This document shows, in pieces, positions 9,401 to 24,400 of a stretch of DNA of 64,000 nt. The position numbers were made by a program, and so were the translations under genes. A model generated the notes under the pieces. That model was not told where the DNA came from, searched no databases, and saw only the letters and a list, made by a program, of their open reading frames with translations. The DNA comes from Mycobacterium sp. GA-1285 (lineage in GTDB: Bacteria > Actinomycetota > Actinomycetes > Mycobacteriales > Mycobacteriaceae), in NCBI RefSeq assembly GCF_001499905.1, contig NZ_LQIS01000018.1, forward strand, positions 1 to 64,000, read 5' to 3'. Each line of letters begins with the position of its first letter. Position 1 is the first letter of the stretch.

Positions 9401-12400
9401 ATGACAACATCAGCCGACACCGCGACCCCACCAATGCGGTCGAAGAAGTACTGGCCGGCATCTACGCCCAGGTACTAGGCCTGCAGCGGGTCAGCGTCGA
9501 TGCCTCGTTCTTCGACCTCGGAGGCGACAGCATCCTGTCCATGCAGGTGGTTGCGCGCGCCCGCGCGGCGGGTCTGCGGTGTCGCGCTCGCGACGTCTTC
9601 ATCGAGCAGAGCGTTGCCCGACTCGCGCGCGTTGCCGGGGTCGCTGACGCCGAGCCCGAAACGGTGGACGAAGGCACCGGCCCGATCACCGCCACCCCGA
9701 TCATGCGGTGGCTGGCCGGGGTCGACGGCCCGGTCGGCGACTTCAACCAAACCGTCATCCTGCAGGTCCCGGCCGCGGTCACGCGCGCCGACATCTCCAG
9801 CATTCTCCAGACCCTCGTGAACCACCACGCGATGTTGCGTCTGTGCGCCGAACGCGGTGACTCCGGCTGGTCACTGAGCGTGCCCGAAGCCGGTTCGATC
9901 GACGTCGACGCCCATCTGCAAACGGTCGAAGCGTTGACACCAGACACATTGCGGGAGGGGCGATCCCGGCTCAGTCCCGAGACGGGGGTGATGCTGGTCG
10001 GCCTGTGGGCGCCCACGGCACGTGAACTGGCGTTGATAATGCACCACATGGCCGTCGATGCCGTCTCGTGGCGAATTCTGCTCGAAGACATCAACATCGC
10101 ATGGACCCAGCACCACAGCGGAGAACCCATCGAGTTGCCGCACGGCGGCACCTCGTTCCAGCGATGGGCCGCCTTGCTCGACGAACTCGCAGACGGTCCG
10201 GAAGTCACCCTATACGCGGAATATTGGCGGACGGTACTGGCCACGCCCCCTGCCCTGCCCACCCCTCGGCCAGAAACGGATACCTATGCCAGTGCGGGAC
10301 ACCTGTCGTCATTGCTGGACGCCGACGTCACTCGCTTGCTGTTGGGGACCGCGACCGCGGCGTTACGCACCGGTGTGCAAGACGTTCTCCTGATCGCCTT
10401 CGTGCTGGCGTGCCGAGAGGTTCTCGGCGACCACGAGACGATCGCCGTCGACATCGAAGGCCATGGTCGTGACGAAGAGTTGGCGCCCGACTTGAACCTG
10501 TCGCGCACGGTGGGTTGGTTCACCGCCAAGTATCCCGTCGCGTTGTCCTTGGGGGCATTGCGCTGGCACGAAGTCGTAACCGGTGCCCCGGCGCTGGGCT
10601 CGCTTGCGAAGAGCGTGAAAGAGCAACTTCGCGCGGCGCCCGACGGATGGACGTACGGAGCGCTGCGCTACCAGGGTGCGGACACCGAGCTCACCGGGCC
10701 CGACCCGCCGATCGGTTTCAACTACCTCGGGCGCCTGGATGCCGAATCGTCGTCGGCATCTGAAAACGGCTGGCGCATCAGCCTGGAAACCATGGCACTG
10801 GCCACGACCGCGGCGGCCGTGCCCACACCGTTGACGCACACGCTCGAACTCGGCGTGGCCGGCATCGACACCGGCGAAGGCATTCGGCTGCAGGCGAATT
10901 GGACCTGGGCGCCGTCGGCACTGACCGAAACGCAGGTAGATCACCTCAACCGACTCTGGTTCGAGGCGCTCGCCGGAATATGCGCCTACGTGAACAGCGG
11001 CGGCAACGGCCTCACCCCTTCCGACATCGCTCCCCTCAACCTCGACCAACGCCAACTGGACGAACTGCAAGAGCAAGGGAGCGTCGCCGACGTCCTTCCG
11101 CTCACCCCTCTGCAAGAGGGCTTGCTGTTCCACGCGGGCGCTACGACCAACGCGGGCGACGACGTCTATGCGATGCAACTCGACATCACGATCGCCGGCC
11201 CGCTCGATCCCGAGCGCCTCCGAGATGCCATCGACGCCGTCGCCGCGCGCCACCCCAATCTCACCGCCCGTTTCGACGGCCGATATAGCCGGCCGATTCA
11301 GATCATCCCCACACAACCCGAAATACCGTGGAGTCTCCTCGACGCCGATGCCAACCGCATGGACGTCGACATCGACCCGGGCTTGGCCACGGCGGCGGGC
11401 AGCCGACCCCCCCGGCCCGTCACCGTCTCGACGCCCCTCCCGTCCCCGCGTGAAGGCGGGCCGATGGGTTCGACACGTCGGCGGGTCGATGTCGATGTCT
11501 CGCAGTGTATTTCGCAGTTCCTCGCCGATGAACGGGCCGCGGTCTGTGACCTGGCCCGGCCGCCGTCCCTGCGGGCGGCATTGATCCGAATCGGACCAGA
11601 TTGCCACCGGTTGGTGTTGACCAATCATCACATCGTGCTCGACGGCTGGTCGTTGCCCATCGTCGCTCAGGAGATCTTCGCGAGCTACTACGGGCATGAT
11701 CTTCCCGCCGCGGCGTCGTATCGCCGGTACGTCACGTGGCTTGCGGGCCGAGACACGGCCGCTGCACATGCCGCGTGGCGTGAAGTCCTGGCGGACGTCG
11801 AAACACCCACCCTCGTCGGGTCTCCGAACCGCCTGAAGCTCGGTCCGCGTGGCAACCTCGCGGTGCAGGTAACCCAGGAGACGACGAGCGCGCTCGGCGA
11901 GTTGGCGCGCTCCTGCCACACCACCGTCAACACCGTGTTGCAGGCTGCGTGGGCACAGCTGCTCATGTCGCTGACGGGATCACACGATGTCGTGTTCGGG
12001 ACGGCGGTTTCGGGGCGGTCGGCCGATGTCGTAGGCGCCGAATCGATGGTCGGACTACTGATCAACACCGTACCGGTACGGGCCAGGATCACTCCGTCGA
12101 TGACCGTGACCGAGCTGCTTTCGCAACTTCAGCGCGGGTACAACCAGACTCTGGAGCATCAGCACGTCGGGCTGGCCGAACTCCATCGCATCACCGGCCA
12201 TGATCCGCTGTTCGACACCGTTTTCGTCTACGAGAATTACCCGGTCGACACGCGGGCGTTACTCAGCAACGGCCTGACGATCACCGACGTGACCGGCCGC
12301 GAGTCGACGCATTACCCGATGGCGGTCGTCGCTCACCCCGGCAGCGAACTCGGTGTGCGTTTCGAGTTCGACACCGATGTCTTCGACGCATCCGAGATCG

Positions 12401-15400
12401 ACAGGCTCGGACATCGATTGCACCTTGTGCTGCAGGCGATGGCCGCAGACCCGACGCGTCGATTGTCGTCGATCGATCTGCTCGAGGGCGGCGAACAGGC
12501 CGAGTTGGACGGGTACGGACACCGGGCGACGCTGACCACACCCGTCGAGCCGGCGTCGATTCCCGCGATCTTCGCCGCCCAGGTTGAGCGTGCGCCGGAG
12601 GCGGTGGCGGTGTCCTTCACAGACAACACCGCCTCGAGCATCTCGTATCGCGAGCTCGACGAGAAGTCGAACCGATTGGCGCAGTTACTTATCCAGCGAG
12701 GCGCGGGTAGGGGGCGATGCGTCGCCTTGGTGGCGGAGCGCTCAGCACAGGCGGTCGTCGCGATCCTGGCAGTCCTCAAGAGCGGGTCCGCCTACCTTCC
12801 GATCGACCCTGCCGTACCGCGGACGCGGATCGAGTTCATCGTCGCCGATGCCCGACCGAGCCTGCTTCTGACCACCGCGGACCTGGCCGACGGGTTGAGC
12901 GGCCTCGATGTCGCGCACATCCTGATCGACGACGCCGCGGCGTACACGGCGCCGGACACGCCGCCACCCCTACCGTCGGCCGATGACATCGCTCACATCA
13001 TCTACACGTCGGGCACGTCCGGCGTGCCGAAAGGGGTTGCGGTCGACCATCGCAACGTGACTCGGCTCTTCGACCGTCTCGCTCCGGGCTTCGAACTCGG
13101 CCCGCATCTGGTGTGGACGCAGAGCGCCTCGCTGGCATTCGACTTCTCGGTCTGGGAAATCTGGGGTGCTCTGTTGTTCGGTGGGCGACTCGTCGTGGTG
13201 CCCAAGGCCGTCGCGCGCTCACCCAAAGACTTCCACACCCTGCTGCGCAGCGAACACGTCAACGTGTTGAGCCAAACGCCGTCAGCGCTACAGGCGCTTC
13301 CCATCGAGGGTTTGGAAGCGGTGAACGTGATGGTGGCCGGTGAAGCCTGCCCACCCGAGGTGGTGCGACGGTGGGCACCCAGCCGGGTGATGGTCAACGG
13401 CTACGGCCCGACCGAGATCACGGTGTACGCGTCGATCAGCGCACCCCTGACCGCAGAGTCGAACCCTGTGCCGATCGGCACACCGGTTCCGGGCGCGGCG
13501 CTGTTCGTCCTCGATGGCTGGTTGCGGCGAGTTCCCGCCGGTGCGGTGGGCGAACTGTACGTGGCGGGCCACGGCGTCGGGGTCGGATACTGGCGCCGAT
13601 CCGGCCTGACGGCATCGCGATTCGTCGCCTGTTCCTTTGGCGCAGCGGGTGCACGAATGTATCGCACAGGCGACCTCGTACGGTGGGGCCACGACGGGCA
13701 ACTGCAGTATCTGGGACGAGCCGACGAGCAGGTGAAGATCCGCGGCTACCGCATCGAGCTCGGCGAGGTGCGCAGCGCACTCACCGCGCTGCATGGTGTC
13801 GACCAGGCCGCGGTGATCGTGCGGGAGGACCGTCCCGGTGACAAGCGCCTCGTCGGCTACATCACCGAAACAGCCGCCGGGACAGTCGATCTACCGGGCG
13901 TGCGGACGTTGCTGGCCGAGCAGCTGCCCGCGTACATGGTCCCCTCGGCCGTGGTCCTCCTGGACAGGTTGCCCCTGACGCCCAACGGCAAGCTCGACGC
14001 TCGCGCGTTGCCCATGCCCGGATACCCCGGCGGCCGGCAGTACCGCGCTCCGACCACACCCGTCGAGGAGATGCTCGCACGGACGTATGCGCACATCCTC
14101 GGACTCGACCGGGTGGGCGTCGACGACTCGTTCTTCGACATCGGCGGCGACAGCATCCTGGCGATGCGTGCGGTCGCCGAGATCAACGCCGCTCTCGACT
14201 CCGATCTCTCCATCCGGACGCTGTTCGACGCTCCGACCGTCGCCGAACTGGCACTCCGCATCCGCGGCGAAGCGATACCCCGCACGCCCTTGCTCGCCGG
14301 TGCGCGACCGCCGACGATCCCCTTGTCGTTCGCCCAGAACCGGCTGTGGTTCCTCGAACAACTACAGGGTCCTTCGCCGGTGTATCACATGGCGGTGGCA
14401 TTGCGCCTGCGGGGACGGCTGGATGTCGAGGCGCTGCGTGAGGCGCTCGGCGACGTCGTGTCCCGTCACGAGACTCTGCGCACCGTGTTCCCGGCTCAGG
14501 GGGGCGTGCCCCAACAGGTCGTCATCAGTGCCGATAGAGCCGATTTCGGTTGGCGGCTCGTCGATTCCACCGCCTGGTCGGCCAGTCGGCTGACGGAGGC
14601 GATCGAGGACGCGGTAGGGCGAGCGTTCGACTTGTCCAGCCAAATACCCCTGCGTGCAGCGCTCTTCCGGATCAGTGACGACGAACATGTACTGGCAGGC
14701 GTGGTGCACCATATCGCCGCCGACGGCTGGTCTATCACGCCACTGGTTCGCGACCTGAGCGTCGCTTACGCCGGCCGTTGCGCTGGACGGCCACCGGATT
14801 GGGCGCCACTACCGGTGCAGTACGTCGACTACACGCTCTGGCAGCGTGCGCTGTTCGGTGACCTCGACGACGGCGGCAGTCTGATCGCCGAGCAACTCGC
14901 CTATTGGCGGGATGCGTTGGTGGGATTACCGGAACGGCTCACGCTTCCGACGGATCGGCCCTACCCGCCCGTCGCCGACCTGCGCGGGGGCACGGTCGAG
15001 GTCAGTTGGCCGGCCGACATCCAGCGGCGCGTGAACGATCTGGCCGTCCGATGCAGGGTGACCAGCTTCATGGTCGTCCAGGCCGCGTTGGCAGTGGTCC
15101 TGTCCCGGCTCAGCGGCAGTCGCGATGTCGCCGTTGGTTTTCCGATCGCCGGGCGTAGCGACCCGGCCCTCGACTCGCTGGTCGGCTTCTTCGTCAACCT
15201 GTTGGTGTTGCGGGTGGATCTGGCGGGCGACCCGACCGTGGCGGAGCTGCTGATGCACGTACGACAGCGCAGCCTCGGCGCGTACGAACATCAGGACGTG
15301 CCCTTCGAGTTCTTGGTCGATCGGCTCAACCCGGACCGAAGCCTCGCCCACCACCCGTTGGTTCAGGTTGCGTTGGCTTGGCAGGGTTCCACGGGAGCCG

Positions 15401-18400
15401 TGAGCAGTTCGCCAACCGGCTTGGCGCTCGGCGAGCTGCAGGTGAGTCAGATACCGGTGGAGACCCACAGTGCCCGCATGGACCTGGTTTTCTCCCTGTC
15501 CGAACGGTGGATGGGCAGCGGTGATTTGGACGGTATCGGCGGAACCGTGGAATACCGCACCGACGTCTTCGACGAAGCCACGATCGAGACCCTGGTCGCA
15601 CGGCTGCTGCGCGTTCTGACGACGATGACGGCGGACCCGGGGCTGCGGATGTCGACGGTGGATGTGCTGGACACCGAAGAGCACACGCGACTCGACGCCT
15701 TCGGCAACCGCGCGGCACTGACCGCACCGTCCAATGCTCGCGTATCGATACCGGCGATCTTCGCCGAGCATGTGGCAGGCAGGCCGGAGCTGATCGCGGT
15801 CACCTGCTGCGATCGCACGTGGACTTATCGACAGCTCGACGAAGCGTCGAATCGTCTGGCGCACTTCCTCGTAGGCTCCGGAGCCGGGCCCGGCCGATGC
15901 GTGGCCCTCATGCTGACACGATCCGGCGAAGCGATCGTGGCCATCCTCGCGATACTCAAGACGGGTGCCGCCTACCTGCCGATCGATCCCGCGCTTCCCA
16001 GTGCGCGAGTCCAGTTCCTGGTGGCCGACGCCGCGCCGATCGCCGCGATCACCTCCTCCGATTTGCGTCCGCGATTCGGCGAAAGCGACCTGCAGCTGAT
16101 CGATCTGGACGACCCCGCCATCGAGACCTTCCCCGACACCACCCTGCCCACACCCGATGCCGACGGTCTTGCGTACATCATCTACACCTCGGGTACCACC
16201 GGAACGCCCAAAGGTGTTGCCGTCACGCACTCCAACGTGACCCAGTTGCTGGCGTCACTCGATGCGGGCTTGCCTCGACCGGGCGTATGGCCGCAGTGCC
16301 ACACACTGGCGTTCGACGTTTCCGTCTGGGAGATCTTCGGTGCGCTTCTGCGCGGTGGTCGAGTGGTGGTGATACCCGAAGACGTGACGGCCTCTCCGGA
16401 CGATCTCCACAGCGTGCTGGTTTCCGAGCGGATCAGCGTGCTCACGCAGACGCCGTCGGCGGTGAGAATGCTGCCGCGTGACGGACTGAACGCAGCGGCC
16501 CTGGTGGTGGTCGGCGAGGCGTGCCCGGCCGAGGTGGTGGATCAGTGGGCCCCCGGGCGGATGATGGTCAACGCCTATGGACCGACCGAGACCACCATGT
16601 GCGTGGCCATCAGCGCACCACTGGCGGCGGGGTCGGGAGCGCCGATCGGCTCACCGGTATCGGATGCGGCCCTGTTCGTGCTCGACGAATGGCTGCGGCC
16701 GGTGCCCACCGGGTCGGTGGGCGAACTGTACGTCGCGGGAGCGGGTGTGGCGTGTGGCTACATCGGGCGGTCGGCGCTGACCGCGAACCGATTCGTGGCG
16801 TGCCCCTTCGGGCAGCGGGGCGCGCGGATGTACCGCACCGGCGATCTGGTGTGCTGGCGCCCGGACGGCCAACTGCACTATCTGGGACGCGTCGACGAGC
16901 AGGTCAAGATCCGCGGCTACCGCGTCGAACTCGGCGAGATCCAGAAGGCGTTGGCCGACGTGGACGGTGTGGAGCAGGCAGTCGTCGTCGCCCGTGAGGA
17001 TCGCCCCGGTGACAGACGCCTGGTGGGTTACTTCACCGGAACGGCAGATCCGCGTACGGCACGCGCTGCACTGGGTGAACGGTTGCCTGCATACATGGTG
17101 CCGCACAACGTGATTGCGGTCGACGCGTTGCCGCTGACTGCCAACGGCAAACTCGACATTCGTGCACTGCCTGCGCCGGACCATCAGGGGGAGCCGTACC
17201 GCGCACCGGCCGATGCGGTCGAAGAGATCCTTGCCGGTATCTACGCGCAGGTGTTGGGCCGCGACAGAGTCGGCGTCGACGACCCCTTCTTCGATCTGGG
17301 AGGCGACAGCATCCTGTCGATGCAGGTGGTCGCGCGTGCTCGCGCCGCGGGTGTGGCCTGCCGGCCACGCGACATCTTCGTCGAGCAGACCGTGGCACGG
17401 CTGGCCCGCGTCGCCCGGGTGGCCACCGTCGACAACGGTCCCGTCGACGAGGGTGTCGGTGACGTGTCGGCAACCCCGATCATGCGGTGGCTGGCCGACA
17501 TGAAAGGCCCCGTCGGACAGTTCAATCAAACGCTGGTGCTGCAAGCACCCACCGGGGTGAACAACAAGGACGTCGTCGTCCTGGTGCAGGCGTTGTTGGA
17601 TCGCCACGCGATGTTGCGGCTCCGGGTCGCCGGTGACACGCTCAGCACGCCGGAGCCGGGTTCGGTCGACGCAGGAACGTGTGTGCAAGCGGTCGACGAG
17701 ATGTCCGGCGAGGCGCTGGCAGCGGCGCGATCGCGATTGGATCCGGCCGGCGGACGGATGCTCAGCGCTTTGTGGGTATCCGACAGCGGCCAACTGACGC
17801 TGATCGTTCACCATCTGGCCGTCGACGCGGTGTCATGGCGCATCCTGCTCGAAGACCTCAACATCGCCTGGGGTCAACACCACAGCGGACATCCGGTGAC
17901 TCTGCCGCGCGCAGGCACCTCATTCCGGCGGTGGTCCGCGCTGCTCGCCGATCGCGCCCACGACCCCGGCGTGGAGGCGCAGGCCGACAAGTGGAAGCAG
18001 GTCGCAACGGCGCCATCCGCGCTGCCCGCACCCGATGACGACGCCGACACCTACGCCAGCGCCGGACATCTCACGAGCTCGTTGGACACCGACACGACCC
18101 GCATGCTCCTCGACGCCGTTCCTGCCGCGTTCCACGCTCCGATACAAGACATTCTGCTCATCGCCTACGGAATGGCGTTGTCGGAGTTCCTCGCTCATCG
18201 CGATCCCCTCGCGATCGACGTCGAGGTCCACGGCCGCGAGGAAGACCTCGCACCCGACATCGATCTTTCGCGGACCGTCGGCTGGTTCACGGCGAAGTAC
18301 CCAGTCGCTCTTGCGACGAATGGGCTGCGCTGGGACAAGGTCCTCGCCGGCGACGAGACGTTGGGCGCAGCCGTGAAAGCCGCCAAGGAACAGCTGCGCG

Positions 18401-21400
18401 GGCTGCCCAGCGGATTGACCTATGGACTGCTGCGCTACCTCAACGCTGACATCGACCTGCCCGACGACGACCCGGCGATCGGATTCAACTACCTGGGCCG
18501 GCTGCAGGATGCCGGCACCGAGGACAATGGTGGCCTGTGGCGCGTCAGTCGGGACGCAGTGTCGGTGAGCGCCGCCGCCGCCGCGATACCCATGCCCTTG
18601 GCACACACCGTGGAAGTCAACGCCGCGATCGTCGATATCGACGAAGCTCCACAGCTGCGTGTCGAATGGCTTTGGGCAACTTCGGTTCTCGACAGCTCCG
18701 AGATCGCCAGACTCAGCCGGTTGTTCGCCGAGGTCCTGAGCGGCGTCTGCGCGCACGTGCGCAGCCGCGGCGGCGGACTGACCCCCTCCGACATCCTTCC
18801 CGCCCGGCTCGATCAGCGCCAGATCGACCACCTCGAGCGACAATTCGGCATTGCCGACATCCTCCCGCTCACCCCCATGCAACAAGGTCTGCTCTTCCAC
18901 GCCAACTCCGTGCTGGGCGACGACGACCACCTGTACGCGATGCAACTCGACATCACCATCGCGGGCCCGCTGGACACCGACCGCCTCCAAGCGGCCGCAC
19001 GTGCCGTCGCGGTTCGTCACCCGCAGCTGGTCTCCCGGTTCTGCCAGGAGTACGACCCGCCCATCCAGATCATCCCGGGCGATGCCAGGCCCGGGTGGCG
19101 CTACGTCGACGTGGCGGCCGCCGGCCCGCAAGCCGACGAACACATCGCACGGGTATGCGCGCAGGAGCGCGCTGCGGTCTGCCGCCTCGACGACCCGCCG
19201 GCATTCCGTGTCGCGCTGATACGGACGGCGGACGACAGGCATCGGTGCGTTCTGAGTTTTCACCACATCGTGATCGACGGCTGGTCACTTCCCATCCTCG
19301 CGCAGGAGATGTTCGCGAGCTACTTCGGTCACCGACTCCCGGCGCCCGGATCGTTCCGCCGGTACGTCAGCTGGCTGTCTGATCGAGACCTCGATGGCGC
19401 TCGCGCGGCCTGGCGCGAAGTACTGTCCGGATTCGACACTCCCACGTTGGTGGCCCCGCCGAATCGGCGTGGCCGCCGACGTGTCGAATCGTTCCGGTTG
19501 TCCGAACGGATCACTCGGTCAATCGAGGAGTTGGCGCGCGCCGAGCGCACCACGGTCAACACCGTACTGCAAGCGGCCTGGGCGCAGCTTCTGGTGTGGC
19601 TGACCGGCCACCATGACGTCGTGTTCGGTACCGCGGTGTCCGGGCGCCCGGCGGATCTGCCCGACGCGGAGTCGATGATCGGTCTGCTGATCAACACCGT
19701 TCCCGTCCGCGCCACGTTCACAACGGAGACCACCACGTCCGACGTGCTCGCCCGACTTCAGAGCGCGCACACCGAAACCCTCGAACATCAGCACCTGGCG
19801 CTCAACGAGATTCACCGCATCGCGGGATGCGACCAACTCTTCGACACCCTGTTCGTCTACGAGAACTACCCGGTAACCACATCCGCGCTCGTCGAGGCCG
19901 ACGGATTGACGGTCACCGACCTCGTCACGCGTGAACGCAACGACTACCCGCTGACGCTTCAGGCGATGCCGGGCAACGAAATCGCCCTCCGTCTCGAGTT
20001 CGACGCCGACATGTTCGAGGCGGTCGCCATCGACAAGCTGGTGAGAGGCTTGCAGCGGATGTTGGAGGCGATGGCCTCCGACCCGACGAGGCGGCTGCTG
20101 TCGGTCGATCTGCTCGCCGAGGACGAGCATGCCCATCTGGACCGACTGGGGAACCGGGCGGTGCTGGAGCAACCCTCGTCACCGGTGTCGATACCCGTCG
20201 CGTTCGCGGCGCAGGTGGCGCGCACACCGTCGGCCTTCGCACTCAGCTGCGGTGAATCCGCATGGACCTATCGCGAACTCGACGAGGCGTCGAACCGTTT
20301 GGCCCACCTGCTCGCCGACAAAGGGGCCGGCCCCGGAGACTCGGTGGCGCTGCTGCTTCCGCGGTGTGCAGAGGCGATCGTGGCGATCCTGGCGGTGCTC
20401 AAGACAGGGGCCGCGTACCTGCCCTTGGACCCCGGACATCCGCCTGCCCGGATCAGGTTCGTCTGTGAGGACGCCGACCCGATCGCTGCCGTCACCACCG
20501 CCGAATTGGCGGACCGGTTCGGCGAGTGCGATCTGCCGGTCGTCGATATCGCCGACCCGCTGATCGACTCCCAACCGAGCACCCCGCTGCCCGCACCGGC
20601 GCCCGACGACATCGCCCACATCATCTACACCTCGGGGACCACGGGTGTGCCCAAAGGCGTTGCGGTCACGCAGTACAACGTCATGCAACTCTTCGACGCG
20701 CTCGATGTCGGTTTCGAATTGACACCCGGACAGGTGTGGTCGCAGTTCCATTCCTACGCCTTCGATTTCTCCGTGTGGGAAATCTGGGGGGCGTTGCTTC
20801 ACGGGGGCCGTCTGGCGGTGGTGCCCGAGTCACTTGCGCGTTCCGCTGACGACTTTCATGCCTTGCTGGCGCGCGAGAACGTCACTGTGCTGACTCAAAC
20901 CCCCTCTGCTGTGCGGGGATTGACGCCCGATGGCTTGGGTCCAGCGGCTTTGGTCATCGGCGCCGAAGCGTGCCCGGCCGAGCTGGTCGATCTGTGGGCA
21001 CCTGGCCGGACGATGATCAACGTCTATGGTCCTACCGAAACGACGATGTGGTTGGCCAAGAGCGCACCGCTGGCGGCGGGCTCCGGGTCGCCGCCGATCG
21101 GCTCCCCGGTAGCGGGCGCCGCCTTTTTCGTTCTCGACGGATGGCTGCGGCCGGTGCCGGTCGGCGTGGTGGGGGAGTTGTATCTGGCCGGCCGCGGCGT
21201 CGGCGTGGGATATTGGCGCCGACCGGGTTTGACGGCGTCACGCTTCGTCGCGTGTCCGTTCGACGGATTCGGTGCGCGGATGTACCGCACCGGCGACCTC
21301 GTCTGCTGGGGCGCCGACGGGCAACTGCGCTATTTCGGGCGAGCCGACCAACAGGTCAAGATCCGCGGCTACCGTATCGAACTCGGCGAAGTGCAGGCGG

Positions 21401-24400
21401 CGCTCTCGGAGCTCGACGGAGTCGAACATTCCGTCGTCATAGCCCGCGAGGACCGCCCCGGAGACAAGCGACTCGTCGGGTATATCACCGGCTCGGCCGA
21501 CCCGGGACAGTGCCGCGCCGCCCTTACGGAACGGCTGCCGTCATATATGGTGCCGTCCGCGGTGGTGGTGCTCGACGCCCTTCCGGTCACCGTCAACGGC
21601 AAGCTCGACACCCGCGCGCTGCCCGCCCCGGAGTACGTCGACATCGACCGATACCGCGCCCCCACAACGGCTCTCGAAGAGATTCTGGTCGGAATCTTCG
21701 CCCAAGTCCTCGGGTTGCCGCGCGTCGGCGTCGACGACTCCTTCTTCGACCTGGGTGGTGACTCGGTCTCGGCGATGCGGGCGACGGCAACGATCAAAAC
21801 GACGCTCGACGCCGACATCTCGGTGCGGACCCTGTTCGACGCACCGACGGTCGCCCAGCTGGCCCCCGTCCTCGTCACCGAGCCCGATCCGTATCCGCTC
21901 TCCGCGGCCGAGCAGCGGCCCGAGATGATTCCGCTGTCGTTCGCCCAGAGTCGACTCTGGGTCATCGATCAGCTCCTGGGGCCCTCGCCGGTCTACAACA
22001 TCGCGATCGCGCTGCGGCTGCGGGGGCGGCTGGAGGTGGATTCGCTACGTGCTGCGCTCACCGACGTGGTCGGCCGCCACGAGAGCCTGCGCACGCTCGT
22101 CGCCGCCCATGACGGAACGCCACACCAGGTCGTGGTCGCCGCTGAGAAGGCCGCTGCGAGTTGGGCACACGTCGACGCGGCGGCGTGGTCGGCGGAGCGG
22201 TTGGCGGAGGCGGTCGGTCTGGCCACGCGTCAGACCTTCGACTTGGCATCCGAAATACCCCTGCGGGCAACGCTGTTCCGGATATCACCCGATCACCATG
22301 TCCTGGTCGGCGTGGTGCACCATATCGCCGCTGATGGGTGGTCGGTGACGCCGTTGGTGCGGGATCTCGCGGTGGCGTATGCCGCGCGGCGGCGAGGGCA
22401 GTCCCCGCAGTGGGCGCCGTTGCCGGTGCAGTACGTGGACTACACCCTGTGGCAGCGTGCACGGCTGGGTGAGCTCGACGACAGTGACAGCCCGATCTCG
22501 GCCCAATTGGCCTACTGGATGCGAACGTTGTCCGGCATGCCCGAACGCCTGGCGCTGCCCACGGACCGGCCCTATCCGGCCGTTGCCGATCAACGCGGCC
22601 AGACCCTGACGGTGGCGTGGTCGCCGGACCTGCAGCATCAGGTCCGTTCGGTGGCCGCCGAGTGCAACGCGACCAGCTTCATGGTGATGCAGACCGCGCT
22701 GGCGGTGCTGCTGTCCCGACTGAGTGCCAGTCCAGATGTGGCGGTCGGCTTCCCCATCGCCGGTCGCACCCACCCCGCACTCGACGAGTTGATCGGCTTC
22801 TTCGTCAACACGTTGGTACTGCGAGTGGATCTGACCGGGGATCCGAGTTTCGTCGAACTGCTGGATCAAGTGCGTCGACGCAGCCTGGCGGCTTTCGAAC
22901 ATCAGGACCTGCCCTTCGAGGTGCTGGTGGAGCGGCTCAATCCGGTACGGTCACTGGCGCATCACCCTCTTGTCCAAGTTTTGGTGGCCTGGCAGAACCT
23001 CGACGGGCATACCGCCGACCCGTCGACCGTCCTGGCGCTCGACGATGTGCAGGTCGATCGGCTGTCGGCCGACACCCAGACCGCACGGGCGGATCTGACG
23101 TTCTCGCTGTCAGAGCATTTCACCGACTCCGGTGAACCGGCCGGCATCTGGGGAGCGGTCGAGTTCCGCACCGACATATTCGATCTCGCGAGCATCGAAG
23201 CACTCGTCGATCGACTGGAACGGCTGCTGACCGCGATGACCGCCGACCCCCGCCGCCGAGTCTCGGAGACAGACCTGCTCGGTGCGCATGAGCACCACCG
23301 GCTGGACGCGATCGGTAACCGGCGGGTGTTGAACGGTCCCGTACCGGCCGGGGTGTCGGTGCCGGAGCTGTTCGCCGAGAATGTGATTCGGATGCCGGCC
23401 GCGATGGCGGTCAGCGACGGAACCCGATCCCTCTCCTACCGTCAGCTCGAGGAGACGGCCAACCGGTTGGCGCACCTGCTGATCGGGCGAGGTGTCGGAC
23501 GTGGCGCATGTGTCGCGCTGATGTTCGATCGCTGCTGGGAGGCGATCGTCGCGATGCTCGCGGTGCTGAAGACGGGCGCCGCGTACCTTCCGATCGATCC
23601 GGCTCATCCTCGTCGGCGCGTCGAGTTCATGATCGACGACGCCGCTCCTGCCGCGGTCGTCACCAAGGCCGCCTTGGCCGAGAAGTTGAACGATCTCGAC
23701 GTCGTGATCGTCGACGTCGACGACCCCGCCGTCACCCTGTGCCCGAGCACACCGTTGGCCGCCGCACCGACGGCCGACGACATCGCGTACCTGATCTACA
23801 CCTCGGGCACCACCGGAACCCCGAAGGGAGTGGCCGTCACTCATCGGAATCTGGCTCATCTCGCCGAGTCCACCCCGGCCTCGCTGCCGGGCGCACCGGT
23901 ATGGACGCAATGTCATTCTTACGGGTTCGACTTCTCGGTGTGGGAGATCTGGGCGGCGCTGCTCGGCGGGGGACGGCTGGTCGTCGTTCCTGACGAAACC
24001 GTCGGCGCACCAGACGATTTCCACGCCTTGATGAGCCGCGAGCGGGTCACGGTGCTGACGCAGACTCCGTCCGCATCGGCGGCGCTGTCGCCGCAGGCGT
24101 TGGAGCCGACAACGGTGCTCCTCGGTGGGGAACCGTGTGCGGCCGACGTGGTCGACCGGTGGGCCCCAAGGCACACGGTGATCAACGCCTATGGCCCCAC
24201 CGAAGCGACCGTGTACGTGTCGATGAGCCCGCCGCTGGTCCCGGGTTCGGGAGCGGCGCCGATCGGGGCACCGGTATCCACCGCGGCGGTGTTCGTACTC
24301 GACGAATGGCTGCGTCCGGTGCCGCGCGGTGTGGTCGGTGAGCTGTATGTGGCCGGCCGCGGCGTGGCGATGGGTTATCTCGGCCGAGCCCGGTTGACCG

